From: Coptis chinensis
Lineage: Eukaryota > Streptophyta > Magnoliopsida > Ranunculales > Ranunculaceae
Assembly: GCA_015680905.1 (NCBI GenBank)
Contig: CM027378.1
Coordinates: 14,055,001-14,119,000 of the forward strand
Reading direction: 5' to 3'
Length of the DNA stretch: 64,000 bases
The notes below the pieces were generated by a model that was not told the DNA's origin, ran no database searches, and saw nothing but the letters and a program-made list of their open reading frames with translations. Positions within the stretch are counted from its first letter, which is position 1, and each line of letters starts with the position of its first letter. Made by a program: the position numbers and the translations under genes. Shown piece by piece: positions 1 to 12,300 of the stretch.

Positions 1-280
1 CTTAGGTTAATTAATTATATCACTCCACTAACTTCCTAGACTTAGTGCCCCAACAACAGCAAAGTGGTCTCTTCATACCTTTATATTTTCAAATTTAAGG
101 AAAAGTATATGGATTGCATAGTTTGTGATGTGGATAGTTATTAATCAATTATATCTATATCTCTAAGACTAGCACTTAAGTAAATCCTAATGCACTTTGC
201 AATACTGGAAGGGAGCTTCAATTCCTTGCTTCTTCAATTCCTTGAAGGAAAGAGAGTGAGATATATCAAAATTGCATAGA
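1..280. other. Upstream region of the CIF-type gene
   Basis: No coding signal is visible. A TATA-like stretch (tatatctatatctct) lies at about 150-166, roughly 120 bases before the CIF start codon, and could be the core promoter. That placement is inferred from spacing and sequence only. Confidence 0.3.
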
Positions 281-1541
281 ATGGGCACCCATATGCTTGT
301 AATGAAGATCACTGCACTGCTGCTCATCTCAGTTTCACTGTTTTCACTTTCATATGCAGGTAGGTATGTTGTGTAATTTCTTCTTGTGATCAAGAACTGC
401 ATGCAGATAGGATTAGATTAGGGTGGCTATTTCAAGAAGAAACTAATTTTGTATTAGTCAAAATGCAAAATGTTTTTCTTTGGCCACCTTGGGTTATTCA
501 GTTACACTTCCTTGTTCCTTCACATGCAATTGAAAAACTTGATTTTTTTTTAAAAAATATTTAGAGGTTTAGGCCGACCTCAACCTGCATTAGCTAAGCT
601 CTTAAATTCAAGGTGTCATTCCTGTCCTCGTCTACAAAAGATGAAAACCTATAATCTAACGGAGGAACAAGAAGGAGATATATATATATATATATATAGT
701 CATCTTGTGAATTACACAGTTTAGAACGAAACAAAAGTACGTTTATTAAATTTTTTGTGTTAGATTAATATAACTACAGCTCAAGTAACTCTTGCGTAGA
801 TTATATAATAACTATAAATTGATTAATCTAGTGTTTGCAGATCAGCTTAAGTTTATATTTTGTACGAGCTACTAAAATTTCCTAAACCTAATCCTGTTTT
901 AATTTGCTTAGGAAAAGCTTATCAATATTGTTATCATGATGACTATGCTGTGGATCAGGTCTTCATTGGCCAGTGAGACTATTATCAATAAGCATGCATA
1001 TTCCTTTAATTTGTTGATTAGTTTTCTTTCGGAATGATCGAACAGCATTTTCATTTGCGTAGTAAATAACTTCTTCATTTTATTGATTGAGTGTTACATT
1101 GCATCAAATTTGTAGGTCGGCAATGGAGTGGCTATATTGAAATGGCTTCAGTGGAAATGAGTGCAGCCCAACAGGTTCGAATTTATTATGAGACTATATT
1201 TTACTTGCGTATTCCTCTATTTTTTTTTTTTTTTTTCTCATTGTCATCTGGCCGAAAATCCATATTTCTTTCCCTACCATTCGGTCTTGATTCTTCTATA
1301 GTATATGCAACAATTTAAGGCCAATTTAATTCTATATATAGCTTCCTGGCCTGGTTTATATTAACTTTTTTGTTTTTCTGGTGATCCATATATATAGGAA
1401 GCAGCAAGCAAGTATTTGCGCCATGATAAAGCAAGCGATAATGTTCATGAGAGGGTTCTTAGAGTTAACACAAAAGACTATGGAACCTATGATCCTACCC
1501 CAACTCTTAACAAGCCTCCATTCAAGCTCATACCCAACTGA
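281..1541 (+). CDS. CIF-type sulfated signalling peptide precursor (Casparian strip integrity factor family)
   Basis: Three exons, 281-359, 1116-1174 and 1398-1541, join in frame with GT-AG borders (CAG/GTAGGT, TAG/GT, CAG/GTTCG, TAG/GAAG) to give 93 residues ending in TGA. Residues 1-26 form a secretory signal peptide: a basic start, then a run of L, I, V and S, ending SYA. The middle is variable and charged. The C terminus (residues 73-93) starts DYGTYDPTPT and ends NKPPFKLIPN, the hallmark of CIF peptides. In that family the DY motif is tyrosine-sulfated and the secreted peptide is sensed by the GSO1/SGN3 leucine-rich-repeat receptor kinase. Known roles include closing the Casparian strip, embryo cuticle integrity and pollen-wall formation. 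The conserved NTK precedes the DY. The ATG at 281 is the first in frame before the signal peptide. No frameshift or stop interrupts it. Which CIF subgroup it belongs to cannot be settled here. Confidence 0.9.
360..1115 (+). other. Intron 1 of the CIF-type gene
   Basis: AT-rich 756-bp intron between the signal-peptide exon and the second exon. It holds a TA microsatellite at about 678-699. An exon-like stretch at 912-958 has good splice borders but would break the reading frame of the peptide. Confidence 0.6.
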
Positions 1542-2868
1542 TGGTACAATCATCAGGAGCAGAAGTTCTACATATATATACAACGAATAAATGGGAGGAG
1601 ATATATAGCCATCCATATCAGATATATAGTGCATCTAAGTGGATATCTTCCCTGTACATATACTAGATTTGGGACAAGCTGAGCTGCTGCTAGATTTTGT
1701 TTTCAAGATGTTATATATATGCATACATTTTATGTGTTTCAGTAACAAATTAATCATATTGTTTATGACAATTTAATTATCGGAAAGGCTCCATTTTAAT
1801 TTTAATTTAAGATTGCGGCGCTGAAATCCGGTCTTGTCATCTCTCCGATCTTAAAGCTTAAGCATAGGTAATCACAATCACCATTACGTCAATAAACAAG
1901 AAGCATGAAATTGACTAGTACTTCAGCTAATCGCAATGTTCAGATGTTGCCATGCGAGCTATAAATCAAATTAGTTTGGGGCTTTGGGCTACTTAGATCT
2001 GGGTTGGACTGGGCCGAGCGGAAACAATGAAATCACATTGTTTTGGGCTGGAAAAGAGGCTGGGTCGGGTTAATTAGACAAAAAGGCTGAGGCTCCAGTG
2101 GCTCCACCAAAATCCAAGAGCTGATCGATTGGACTGGAAATGGATCAAGTCCTTTTATATATAGAGCCATAGCCCATAGTGGTTGTTTTGCTTACAGCCC
2201 AAGCAACTAATAAAAAAAGACTCGTAGACTTGGAATATTGATAGAGAGAAACTTTCAAACTTATCCGCCACAAGCATCAACTCACAAATTATTATTATTA
2301 TTATTTTTTGGTAAAGACTCACATATGAATTTTTCTACCATAGCTTTCAGTGAGTCCGTTTTTTTAACCCCTTTCCTTATCAATTTTAGCAAACTGCAAT
2401 GGCATTTGACAATGCCTGCAATATATATTCGGTTGGACTTTACCGATCAGAAAGAATCACAAATTGGATTGGGCTGAGTCCAGACAGTAACCGGGCAGGT
2501 CGGTTTGGACCAACGAATCACATTCTAGAGCGGCTTCGGTCCAAATTGTTTAAAATTTTGCTGTCTCAGTTCTATGAACGTGGTTCTTGAAAGAACAGAA
2601 CATGAACACAGTAGCTCACAAAACAATTATCCATTTATCCACCACCGATCTCCAAAATCTCTTCATTTTCCAAAATTGTACACCTTATGTCCTCCAATAT
2701 GAAGAAAATTATAAACATGTTCATCAGCATACAACAACTTCACTAGATTAGATTGTGAGTACAAAAACCTCAAAAGACAAAAAGATCCTTAGCACTATTA
2801 ATAGAAAAAGGCAACAAATCCTCACTCTGGAGTGTGGACAGACCTGGTTTTCGGCTTAACTAACTGCA
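1542..2868. other. CIF 3' region and intergenic DNA
   Basis: The first few hundred bases are probably the CIF 3' UTR. The rest is AT-rich, with several GGGCTTTGGGCT or TGGGCC-like motifs and no convincing coding frame. Short open frames at 2238-2590 show no recognisable domain. Confidence 0.5.
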
Positions 2869-2932
2869 TGATGATTTATATTCCGATGGGCTGAACTTAA
2901 TGATGATTTATATTCCGATGGGCTGAACTTAA
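2869..2932. repeat. Perfect 32-bp tandem duplication
   Basis: Two adjacent identical 32-base units start with tgatgatttatattccga at 2869 and 2901. They lie just outside the left end of the 2.97-4.98 kb element. Confidence 0.9.
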
Positions 2933-3808
2933 AAGAAGCCCCAAGGGGCTGTGACATAAACGAATCTCTAGGCTAGGCGGTGCCCAACTGACTCGCCTAG
3001 GCTCAAATCGTTTAAAAAATCGATTGACCGATTAGACGGATCTAGGCGGTTCAGTCAAGTTTTTTTTTTTTTTTTTTAATTAAATATCGAAAATTAAAAA
3101 CCCGTATAAGCTTAAGATTTGTAATAAGAAATTATATGCCACTATAAGAAAGAGTATGTTTTTATATAAAGTCAATATTCTTCAACTATTACGCATTTTT
3201 GTAATAAGTATATTTGTTTGTGTTTATTTTTTGAGTTATAGTAAATGATTTTCTTCATTTTTTGTAGTATAGGTTTGTATTACTATATATATTATACATA
3301 CAATGAGCATAATGTACAACGTATTTTACATATTTTTGCAATTTATATACTTTACTTTTTTTTTTTGCACTACAGTACTTTGCATAATGGTTTTTCTTGA
3401 CTATGGGCCAAATTTTGGTCAGAAAATGTTGACATGCTATTTTTTTTTGCTACTGTGGCATCATATCACTGTTTGGTATGCCACAACAGCACATAAAAGG
3501 CACGTGACCCATTTTACTCTCTTTCCCCATTTTTTTTCCCGCCCATTTAACCTTGTTTGAAAATAAAAAATGGGTATAGCTAAAAAGACATCAACTAACA
3601 AGTGTCAACACTTAATAAACCATGCATAAATGTCGTCTTGTAAATTGAAATTATTTGAAATTTGAATATGTGTGAGGATTGAAAAACAGATTAATCAATT
3701 GGATGTATTTATTGGCTTAAATTGCTATAAAAACTCAAACAGACTTTGTTTTTTGCTGGGTAAGAACTCAAACAGACTATAGTTAGGTTTATTTAGTGAA
3801 AACAAAAA

Positions 3809-4027
3809 ATGGTTAAGGGAAAGGTATTTGAAATTCAAGGAGATAGTAAACAATTTGATAAATCAGTTGAATCAATTCGAAAAATGATGCAAACAAATAA
3901 TAGTAGGAGGATATTTATAGAGATTGCGATGGAAGATGATGAGATATGTTTGAGAGTTTGTACTGAATATGACAGAATTTGTTGTATTGAAATGATAGAA
4001 GAGAATGGAGAGGAAAGTGAAGCTTGA
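3809..4027 (+). CDS. 72-residue ORF inside the CCTAG-ended element, function unknown
   Basis: Starts MVKGKVFEIQGDS and is acidic and charged with no recognised domain. The same strand goes on after the stop with coding-like sequence (4030-4200, reading IPLGFERRLRKSPRLVEA with stops). This suggests the remains of a longer element-encoded protein rather than a host gene. It could equally be chance open sequence. Confidence 0.25.
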   Translation: MVKGKVFEIQGDSKQFDKSVESIRKMMQTNNSRRIFIEIAMEDDEICLRVCTEYDRICCIEMIEENGEESEA

Positions 4028-4387
4028 CGAGAACGAGAACCAAGTCCATAAATTCCACTAGGATTTGAGAGACGCCTTAGAAAATCACCCAGGCTAGTAG
4101 AAGCAATAGTAGTATCACCAACAACACAATCAGCAACACCAACACCAACAGTAGCAGGGCCATTTAGGTAGTAAGTTAAAGAGGTTGTGTTGGCTTTAAA
4201 TGCTGCTGGTGTATGCATGACAAGCATGACGAAGAAGAGGTTGTGCTGATTGAAGTGTTGTTATGGTGTTTGCTGATGTTATAGGTTTAGTTTTTGTGTG
4301 TTAAATTTGTTTTAATTTCACAGTCAAGTGTGTCATGTTTTAATTTAACAGTCAAGACTTATTATGATTGTTTTCGTTTGTGCAAGT

Positions 4388-4673
4388 GTCATGTGTAGTT
4401 TTTGTGTGTCATGTTTGTTTCGTTTATGCAATAGGGTTTATGTGAACTGGTTTCGCAAAGAAGAAGAAGTTGTGAATTTGGTATTTAATTTCTTTTTTTA
4501 GTTTTTAAGGAAAAAAAACGTGTTTCTCACGTCATGTGTAGTTTTTGTGTGTCATGTTTGTTTCGTTTATGCAATAGGGTTTATGTGAACTGGTTTCGCA
4601 AAGAAGAAGAAGTTGTGAATTTGGTATTTAATTTCTTTTTTTAGTTTTTAAGGAAAAAAAACGTGTTTCTCAC
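4388..4673. repeat. 143-bp tandem duplication
   Basis: Two adjacent copies, 4388-4530 and 4531-4673, appear identical over their full length on reading. Both start gtcatgtgtagtttttg and end aacgtgtttctcac. The duplication lies inside the CCTAG-ended element and is recent compared with its diverged termini. Confidence 0.9.
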
Positions 4674-5269
4674 GTGCTTTATTAATGCAACCTAATGAAA
4701 TAAACGGACATATTGTGTATTTCGATGGCCACATTAGCATTGACCAACTATAATAGAGTCATAGTCTAAAAGTGCAAAAAAAATTGTACAGAGTATTGCA
4801 GTGCAAAAAAAAAAAGTAAATTATCTAAATTGCAAAAACATGTATAGTACGTTGTACATTATATCCGTTAAGTGTATATTATAAGATATATTAGGAAAAA
4901 AAAAACGTCTAGCGCCTAGCCCGTCTAGGCACTGCCTAGAAGGCCTAGGCGCTCTCCCCCCACTGGACTACCGCCTAGCGTTTTTTAGAACACTCTTTCC
5001 GCCTGACTGGAGAAATCTCATTCCTCAAACTTTGGTATTGGGCTTCATTCACTCTTGTGGGCTTTGCAAGCCAAAGCCCATGAAATTCACCTGTCACCAT
5101 CATCTTGATTCTTTCTTAACCAGTTAAACTACCCCCACAGTAATAACGAATTCGTAACACGCACTCCGCGTGCTACAAAAGAAACACCAGTCTTCTCATT
5201 CACGTCCTCTTTCTTTTACCAAAATTTTCGTCAATTGGTTTGAAAAAAGTGATATAATAAAGACACAGA

Positions 5270-5407
5270 ATATTCCACGTGGCACTACAATTCCCCATAC
5301 CATACGCCACCTTTAACTCCGTCAAAACTAACGACAAACTGAAAATTTTACTAAAATCCCCATTTTAACCTCAAAAGTAACAAACTATATATACACACAA
5401 ACCCTAG
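5270..5407 (+). promoter_or_regulatory. Probable promoter of the RING-H2 gene
   Basis: A palindromic G-box (CCACGTGG) at 5275-5282, a TATA stretch (ctatatata) at 5385-5393 and a telo-box (aaaccctag) at 5399-5407 come in the usual plant order and spacing. The coding start is about 1 kb downstream at 6382. A 5' UTR intron is therefore likely; an acceptor-like tttacag lies near 6227. G-boxes bind bZIP or bHLH factors. The link to this gene is inferred from position. Confidence 0.5.
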
Positions 5408-6381
5408 AAAAAAGAGGAAATTTATTTATGAGGTTCATTTGTTGGTTTGTGTAACTGAAATTACTGAAATCGAACACACTGACTCTCATAAAGTGGTTGC
5501 ATGTATTTCGGTTTGATGTCTGACCTAAAATTTGTCAATAACTTATGTTACGGATCTTGATTTGGAAATTGTTCTTGTTGTTGTTGTAATAACAAAAAAG
5601 AGCTGGTCTAAAGTGGGTGGCTTTGAGATGAGATATGGTTTTTTTTACTAGGTAATTAATTTTTACTTGTTCTTGATTTTGCAATACATTTTTTTAACTA
5701 ATAAGTAGTTAATTGGGGTTTACTCAGATGTTTTCTGTTGTCAGCTTACTTGTGTTTCATTTCTAGAAATAGGAAAGGTACAAGTTTAGTGTGTTTTTTT
5801 TAATCAATTGGGTGAATTGGTTGGCTTAAGATTCTGATGGCTTGGGCTACAAATATGAGCTAGAGAGAGAGGTCCAGTTTTTTTTTTTTTTTTGTTGTAA
5901 TATTCAGTTCATTGGGTTTCCTTTAATCTCCCAACTTACCCCAGTGGTTTGTATCGAGATATGTCCAGTTAGGGAGTTGGAGTAGAGGTGCTCTTAATTT
6001 TGTTTATAGCTTCATTGGTTCATTGTTTTGATCTTTGTACTTCTACGTTTCGGTTTCTGTTTGGTTCATCAGTTTAATTGATTGCATTTTGTTGAGTGGG
6101 GTTATACGTTCATCAAGTGTAATTCAAGAGATGGAGTTAGGTTGCCCTAATTTTTGGTTATCATCTGTTTTTGTAGTGGATATTTTTTTCTTAATTGGCC
6201 GTTTATTTACTTTTGCTTATTTACAGGGCTGTTGTGGGAAGTACTCTCTCTTTCTAGACCATGGTTGTGAGGATTTCTTTGAAACCTGGTAGTTTTGAGA
6301 ATGTGGATTATAGTTGCAAGTAGGTGACTGTGATCTCTGTTATTTGGCTATCTTTGTAATCTATATACATTTTGAGTTATC

Positions 6382-9300
6382 ATGGGAGCTGCGTGTTGTG
6401 TTGCTGCAAGGGACGGAACACTACCTACTAGAACCAGCACTGAAGCTCTGCACAGGAATATTAGGTATTCGCCTTCATGGAGTTTTAGATGGGACAACAG
6501 ACGGCGTGTTGCAGGTGAAGTAGGAAATTCCCCGAGTCGATATTCTCATGGAAACAGTGGTAATACTGGCTCGGATGTTAAAGACCAGATAGATGTTGAA
6601 AGAGATATTTCTGATGGAGGAAGTTCGTTGGAGAATTTCCGAACACCTACGTGGCAAAAGTCTACCATTCACGACGGAGCTATTGGAAATTCTACCACTC
6701 CTGCTTCAGGTATGACTGTAGGAGTGAAATGATTTTCTTTCTTTGAAAAACATTTTGGAGTAGTAAATTTTTGTTTTTTTTTGTGAACACTTGGTAAGTT
6801 GGTATATATCTGACTATTTACTCTCGCCGTTTTAGATCTTTATGTGTATTTTAATCTTTTTCCATGTCTTCCTGAAGTACAAAGCTTGCCACCTGTTTTC
6901 CTTCCAAATAAGATGTTGCCATTTGCGTGCATTGGTTGGATGCATCCTGCAACTTCTAGGATGCTTATGGATGAAAACATGTTACCTGAAAAAATAAAGA
7001 AATAAAAAGTAAAGATATATAATGTGTTTGAGCTTAGTTTTAGTCCTCTGAATGTAATGCTGTTCAAATAGATCATCATTTAACATGCTGCTTCACTCTA
7101 TCACTGAAATAAACTTTTGAACTATTGTCCGAGCCCATGGATATAAGGGCATTCCACTCAGAGTGACTTAGCTTAAATGTACTCACATGCCTTCATCATT
7201 CGAAGTGCACAAATAAAACATGTATTCCTGATAATGTTTGTTTTTCGTATGAAAACTTTTAACTAAACAAATTCATCTGAATTACTTTAGTTGCAAGGGA
7301 TGCAATTTGTTGGAAGAGCTAATATATTGCAGATACATATGGGTTTTTGAAGAATCTACGGTGGGCTGGCAGTTCTTAGAACCAATACCGTAGTGGAAGG
7401 ATTACTTAAGTAGCCCGTAGGGCCTTCTGTTGATGGAAGAAGAGGTGTTTGTTAAAAATAATAGTTAGCGAGAAGGAAAGTGGATATTGGACTGGCTATG
7501 ACTCCCGAGAGTAGGTTCTATTGTTTGCAGTTGCCTGGTTTGTAACGTAGAAGCAATCTTTATCATCTTCATTGTGCTAACTAGTAGTTGAAGAATCTTG
7601 AGAAATGTTGGTTAGGAAAGAGTGAAATGGATTCACATTGTGATTCTGCAAAAGTGTAAGCCTTTTCAGTTGTGTTAGGTTTAGAGAATTTTAGGACACG
7701 AGAATTTGGGTTGAAAGGGTTCAGCTTAGCACGTAGTATGAAATCAGTTTAAGATTTAGATCAAGCGTTATCTATACAGTTATTGCCATCATTATCAGGT
7801 GAATACAGTACAGAAAATTATGCGTTCAATTGAGCATCATACTAATAACTTGTTGAGAAATAGGAAGGCATTTTTCCCTCACTGTATTTGGTGAACATCC
7901 ATGGTACTCTTGACACCATGTAGTTGGAAATAAGTTTATACAGTATGCATTATTTCAATTAGTTCTCACCTACTCAAGTTTCGACCTGATTGGAATTTCT
8001 TGTTAGTGGTTTGACTATTTTACTTAGTTTATCTTGCATCTGCAGCACCTCCCCGGTCTCATATTTTATGTTGGCCTCAAAGTCCATGCTTGGTTACCCT
8101 CCGTATTGCATGCTTCTCTATTTCTTTTTTCCTCACCTGTACAAATCCACATAAAATAGAGCTTTGATTTACAAGGGTGGTATCACAATTTGGTTAAGCG
8201 GTTAGATGGTTTGAGTTTTGCATCTGTGGGAGGCGGCGCCAGAAAGTTATTCGAGGTGTGGCACTCAAAAACAACTTATGCTAGAGTGTGGGCACATGCT
8301 GATCCGACTTAAAAAAATTCTTTGGGCTAAATCATTTAGTAAAGTTAAGTCAAGATGGTGATATAGTGAAAGTAGGACTAAGATACAGTAGTAGATCTTA
8401 GAAATTTCACATGGGGCAATTGCCCTTGCCCCAGGTGCTCATAATGTGGCTCTCCTAGTGATACTGGGAGGGAATTACTAAGCATTGGAGTTTGTACAAG
8501 ATGCGTAATATATAAAGCCTCTTTACTAATGAGTTCGATGATTTTTCCTTTTTCTAGGGTTAAACATACTCTTAGAACTTGGTCAGCTTGGGTGGAGAGT
8601 AAGTTGGTGGGATGGAAAACAAATTGTCTTTCTATAAGGGGAAGGTGCACCTTGGTCAACTCTACTCTTTCCACTATTCCAATTATTATCTCTCCTTGTT
8701 TCCTATTCCGGTGGGTGTTGCTAGACATTTGGTGAAGCTTTCTCGATGGTTCTTGTGGAGTGGGGAGCAAGGGAAGACAAAGATACACATGGTGAAATGG
8801 GATAGACTTTGTTTACCAAAGGAAGAAGAATGTTTGGGTTGTAAGCACATTTTACTTATGAACAAAGCCTTGTTATCAAAATAGCTTTGGAGATATGGTG
8901 AGGAGGACAAACATCTACGGAGGAAAGTGGTAGTGGACAAGTATGGTGAGGGGGAAAGTAAGTGGACCTTGATGTTACCGTCGAATATATTTGGGAGGAC
9001 TCTTTGGAGGGAATGGCAAGTGGGTGGGAGGAATTTAAAAAAGGTGTGACCATTTCCGTTTGGGAGGATGTTTGGGCGGGGGAAACCTCACTTAAGGAGC
9101 AATTTGGGGACATTTACAACTTGGCGTTCAATAAGAAAGCTTTGATATCGGATTATTTAGAAAGGAGGAATGAAGCGGTTGTGTGGAGTGTAACACTTAG
9201 AAGAGGTTTCAATGATTGGGAAATAGAGCGATTTAACACTTTCTTAGAATACATCTATGAAATGGGGAGTAGATTTGGGGAAGTGGATGCTAGAAAGTGG

Positions 9301-12300
9301 ATTTGGGAAGCAAAAGATGAGTTCACCGTGAAATCATTATATTTGGTCTTAGCCAAGGAATTTACCTTGTTAAATCTTGAGGCTATGGAGAGAATTGTAA
9401 ACTTTCCACATAGAAGGTCCAAATAGTTTTCTTTTGTTGGCTTGCTTATTTGGGAAGGATCAAAACGATTGATAATCTTAATAAAAAGGGTATGATTCTA
9501 CAAAATCTTTGCCAACTTTGCAAAGGGATGGAGGAAAGCATTGATCACCTTCTTGTGAATTGGCCCCTCTAGCTGTTGATGTTTGGAATCTATTCTTCTT
9601 CTCATTCAATAGACTGTGGAATCCACCATTACGCGTGAGAGAAGCCTTGGTGAAGGAGTTGGTTGCGGGTCCATTATCGAGTAAAGCTAAATGGCTAGTG
9701 GATCATATTCCAAACGCGATTATGTAGTGTTTATGGAAGGAAAGAAACTTGAGGATCTTCGAGCATAAGGAGAAGGAACTTCACAAGATAGTGGAAGATG
9801 TCAAAGAGGTGTTGTTTGATTGGGCAAGTGCATCTCCAAGCTTTCGAGGAGTGGATTACTATGATTTTATTTGTAATTGGGACTCTCTTGTTTGAGGTTG
9901 TATGGGTATATATGTAGGATCTAGTAGCTTCTAGCTACCTACAATCATTTATGTATTTTGTAATATGTATATGTACATTGGTTCAAAATTGAATGAATGA
10001 AATTGAATTTTACCGATAAAAAAAATTAAAAGAAAAACTTGGTCAGCTTAATTGCACAGTTTGGACCCGGTGTTGGTGAAAGCAGGAATTGATCCTAGAG
10101 TGTGGCAAGTCTGGTAGTCTTTTTTTGAAGAAGTCACAAGATCAATTCCTACCGGGCTGGTGGAGTTGACTGCTGAGGACCAGTCAATTGCTTGTAGAAG
10201 ATATGAAACCTAGTAAGCTTTATTACCAATGTGTTCATCAATGAGTAGCGAGCTTTACTATCCATTTTTAAGGAATCAAGGGATCCACTGCAACTGGGCT
10301 CAATCATTTAGGAGGAGTTGAATGTTTGTTTTGGAATAATGTCATGGTTGACTGAAGTGTGTCAATGGACTGTGTCCTTAATGGACTTTTACTTATACTG
10401 CACAGGATCATCAGTGTAGCTATTGAAAAAGAGAGAAGAAAAGAAATAAATGAATGACGAAGTGTTTCATCTAATGCATCAGGCCATCAATTTGCCTATC
10501 AAATAAAAATGGAGAAGAAAAGATAAGATATGAACGAAGAAGAAAGAGAATGTAGCAGGAAGCAAGCTTTAAAAAACACAAAAGCCTCTTAGGCGCTAAG
10601 CCTTCTAGAGGCTACGAGCCCATGGATTTTTTTTTTTTATTTTTATTTATGAAATTGATAGGTGAAACTGAACAATTTTCCATGTGAATATTCCTATTTT
10701 ATTCTTTGAACACAGATTGAGGGGGGTTGTTTTGACTTGAGAGGGAAAAAAAGTCATTTTAAAAAGAACGAAATTGTTAGGGTCTTGGGTTACTCTGCCA
10801 TTGAGGTATGCCTCGTTGTTTTCTCATCTCGAGGCTGTGAGGCATGCCTCAAGTGTCAGTGCGTTTCGTTAAACACTCGAAGTGGATCTGGTCTATTGGA
10901 AATTGCCAATGCCAGGTCTGAATCTGAAACCATCCCCTGCCTTCTCTGCAGGACCCATTAGTCACTACTGCTGTTTTTTCCCCCATTGAAAATAACTACT
11001 GTTTATTGCTTTCTTTTCATGAAACACACGGTATCCTTATTAGATTGGGGGAAAATGTTGTAGATAAAAAGTGGTGTGTGACTGCTGAATGAGGACTGCA
11101 AATTGTGGCGTTCTCCTGGAATTGGTAAGCCAGTTCTAGTCTTATGTTCCTATGTACAAGGTCATATGGGAAAATCCAGTGTTCCTCTTGAAAGGCACTG
11201 ATCCTGTAAAGCAAGAGAATTTTTTTTACTGTTAATGGGCTTAAAGGGAGTCGGGAGATATGTGTTAAATTCTTCTTCTTTTGCACGTTATGGGAGTGTG
11301 TTAACCATACTCTCATCCATTGCCCTTTGTCGTGGCAGTTTTGGTGTTGGCTTTGTGGTCGGTGAGGAAGTATTATGATGTCGTTTCCTTGGTCTGTCCA
11401 GAGGGTTATGGTACGACCATGTTTCGGGGGATTTCATGAATCCTTAGTTCCTAAAGTTCACTTTCTGTATGAGAGTGATCACGATGTCCACGTTTCATGG
11501 TGTCGTTAACTTTGTATAAGCTATGAAGGGTTTAAGGTAATCTGTTGCTACGCAACTTCCTAGCGTTGCATGGTTGCACCTTGGGCACTAACTTAGGGTG
11601 CCTCTTGCTGCAATAGTAGCAATAATTCTGTACTTGTTTTTGTGCAGTTAGGGAGAAATGGCTTGAGAAGGGATCTTTTGATGATAGCTCATATACTCTT
11701 TTCCTTCGGTCAAGGGCAATGGACAGTTGGTTAAAAGAAGTTAGTTTTGTAAGGTCTTTGATTAATGGAGGAATAAGAGATCCTAGTAATCTTCCTTCTA
11801 CGTACACTTGATCTTACAGAAATCTGACAAATATTATTAGTGTGCTATCACAAACTTGTATATATTGGAAGATAATAAAAGCATTTATAGTTTGATTAGT
11901 TTTTCACATGGTGTTCATTCATGGATCTTGAGAACCTATTTATGTAGCTTGGACACTCTGTTATTGCTTAACTTCGGTTGAAAACTATTATTCTCGATAT
12001 TTGCCAGGAAACCTGCGAATATAACTTTTTTTTATTCAAGTAGAATGTTTCTACTAATGCATATTTTAGTTGGTCAGCTTATTTTTATCATTTATCTAAA
12101 TGTTTGTAAGATTAAGTTTTAATACAAAAATGCAGGGGCGGGCCCGAAGGATGGCTAACAGCACCCCCGCCTCCCCAACATTTTAAAAAAAGAATATGGA
12201 AACTACATTTAGTATTATGAGCTCAAATAGATATACGATAGACCCAAACGAAGTGATGAAGTCAAATATGTTGAACCATATTTAAACTGAAAAATCCTAT

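Larger units (their letters stand above)
2966..4990. mobile_element. DNA-transposon-like element with CCTAG-rich inverted ends
   Basis: The two ends are GC-rich and full of CCTAG/CTAGG words, while the 1.8 kb between them is very AT-rich. The left end reads gctaggcggtgcccaactg at 2972. The reverse complement of the right end (4979 downward) starts gctaggcggtagtccagtg, an imperfect terminal inverted repeat. In both ends the CTAGG-rich block is followed inward by a long T run (3060-3077 on plus; 4898-4908 as A on plus). No clean target-site duplication was identified. The family is not recognised with certainty; a non-autonomous hAT-like element is the best guess from the end structure. Confidence 0.5.

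Noticed and set aside
1381..1590. Open frame MIHIYRKQQASICAMIK over the CIF third exon
   Set aside because: Out of frame with the CIF peptide; the peptide frame has splice borders and a conserved motif.
3835..4227. 130-codon minus frame in the CCTAG-ended element
   Set aside because: Ser/Ile/Thr-rich shadow of the AT-rich plus strand; no domain.
6035..6523. Open frames upstream of and over RING exon 1
   Set aside because: Hydrophobic or low-complexity frames without homology; they overlap the 5' UTR and the true exon in other frames.
10560..10640. CTTAGGCGCTAAGCC segment as a copy of the 2.97-4.98 kb element
   Set aside because: Only a short palindromic word is shared; the flanks do not match.
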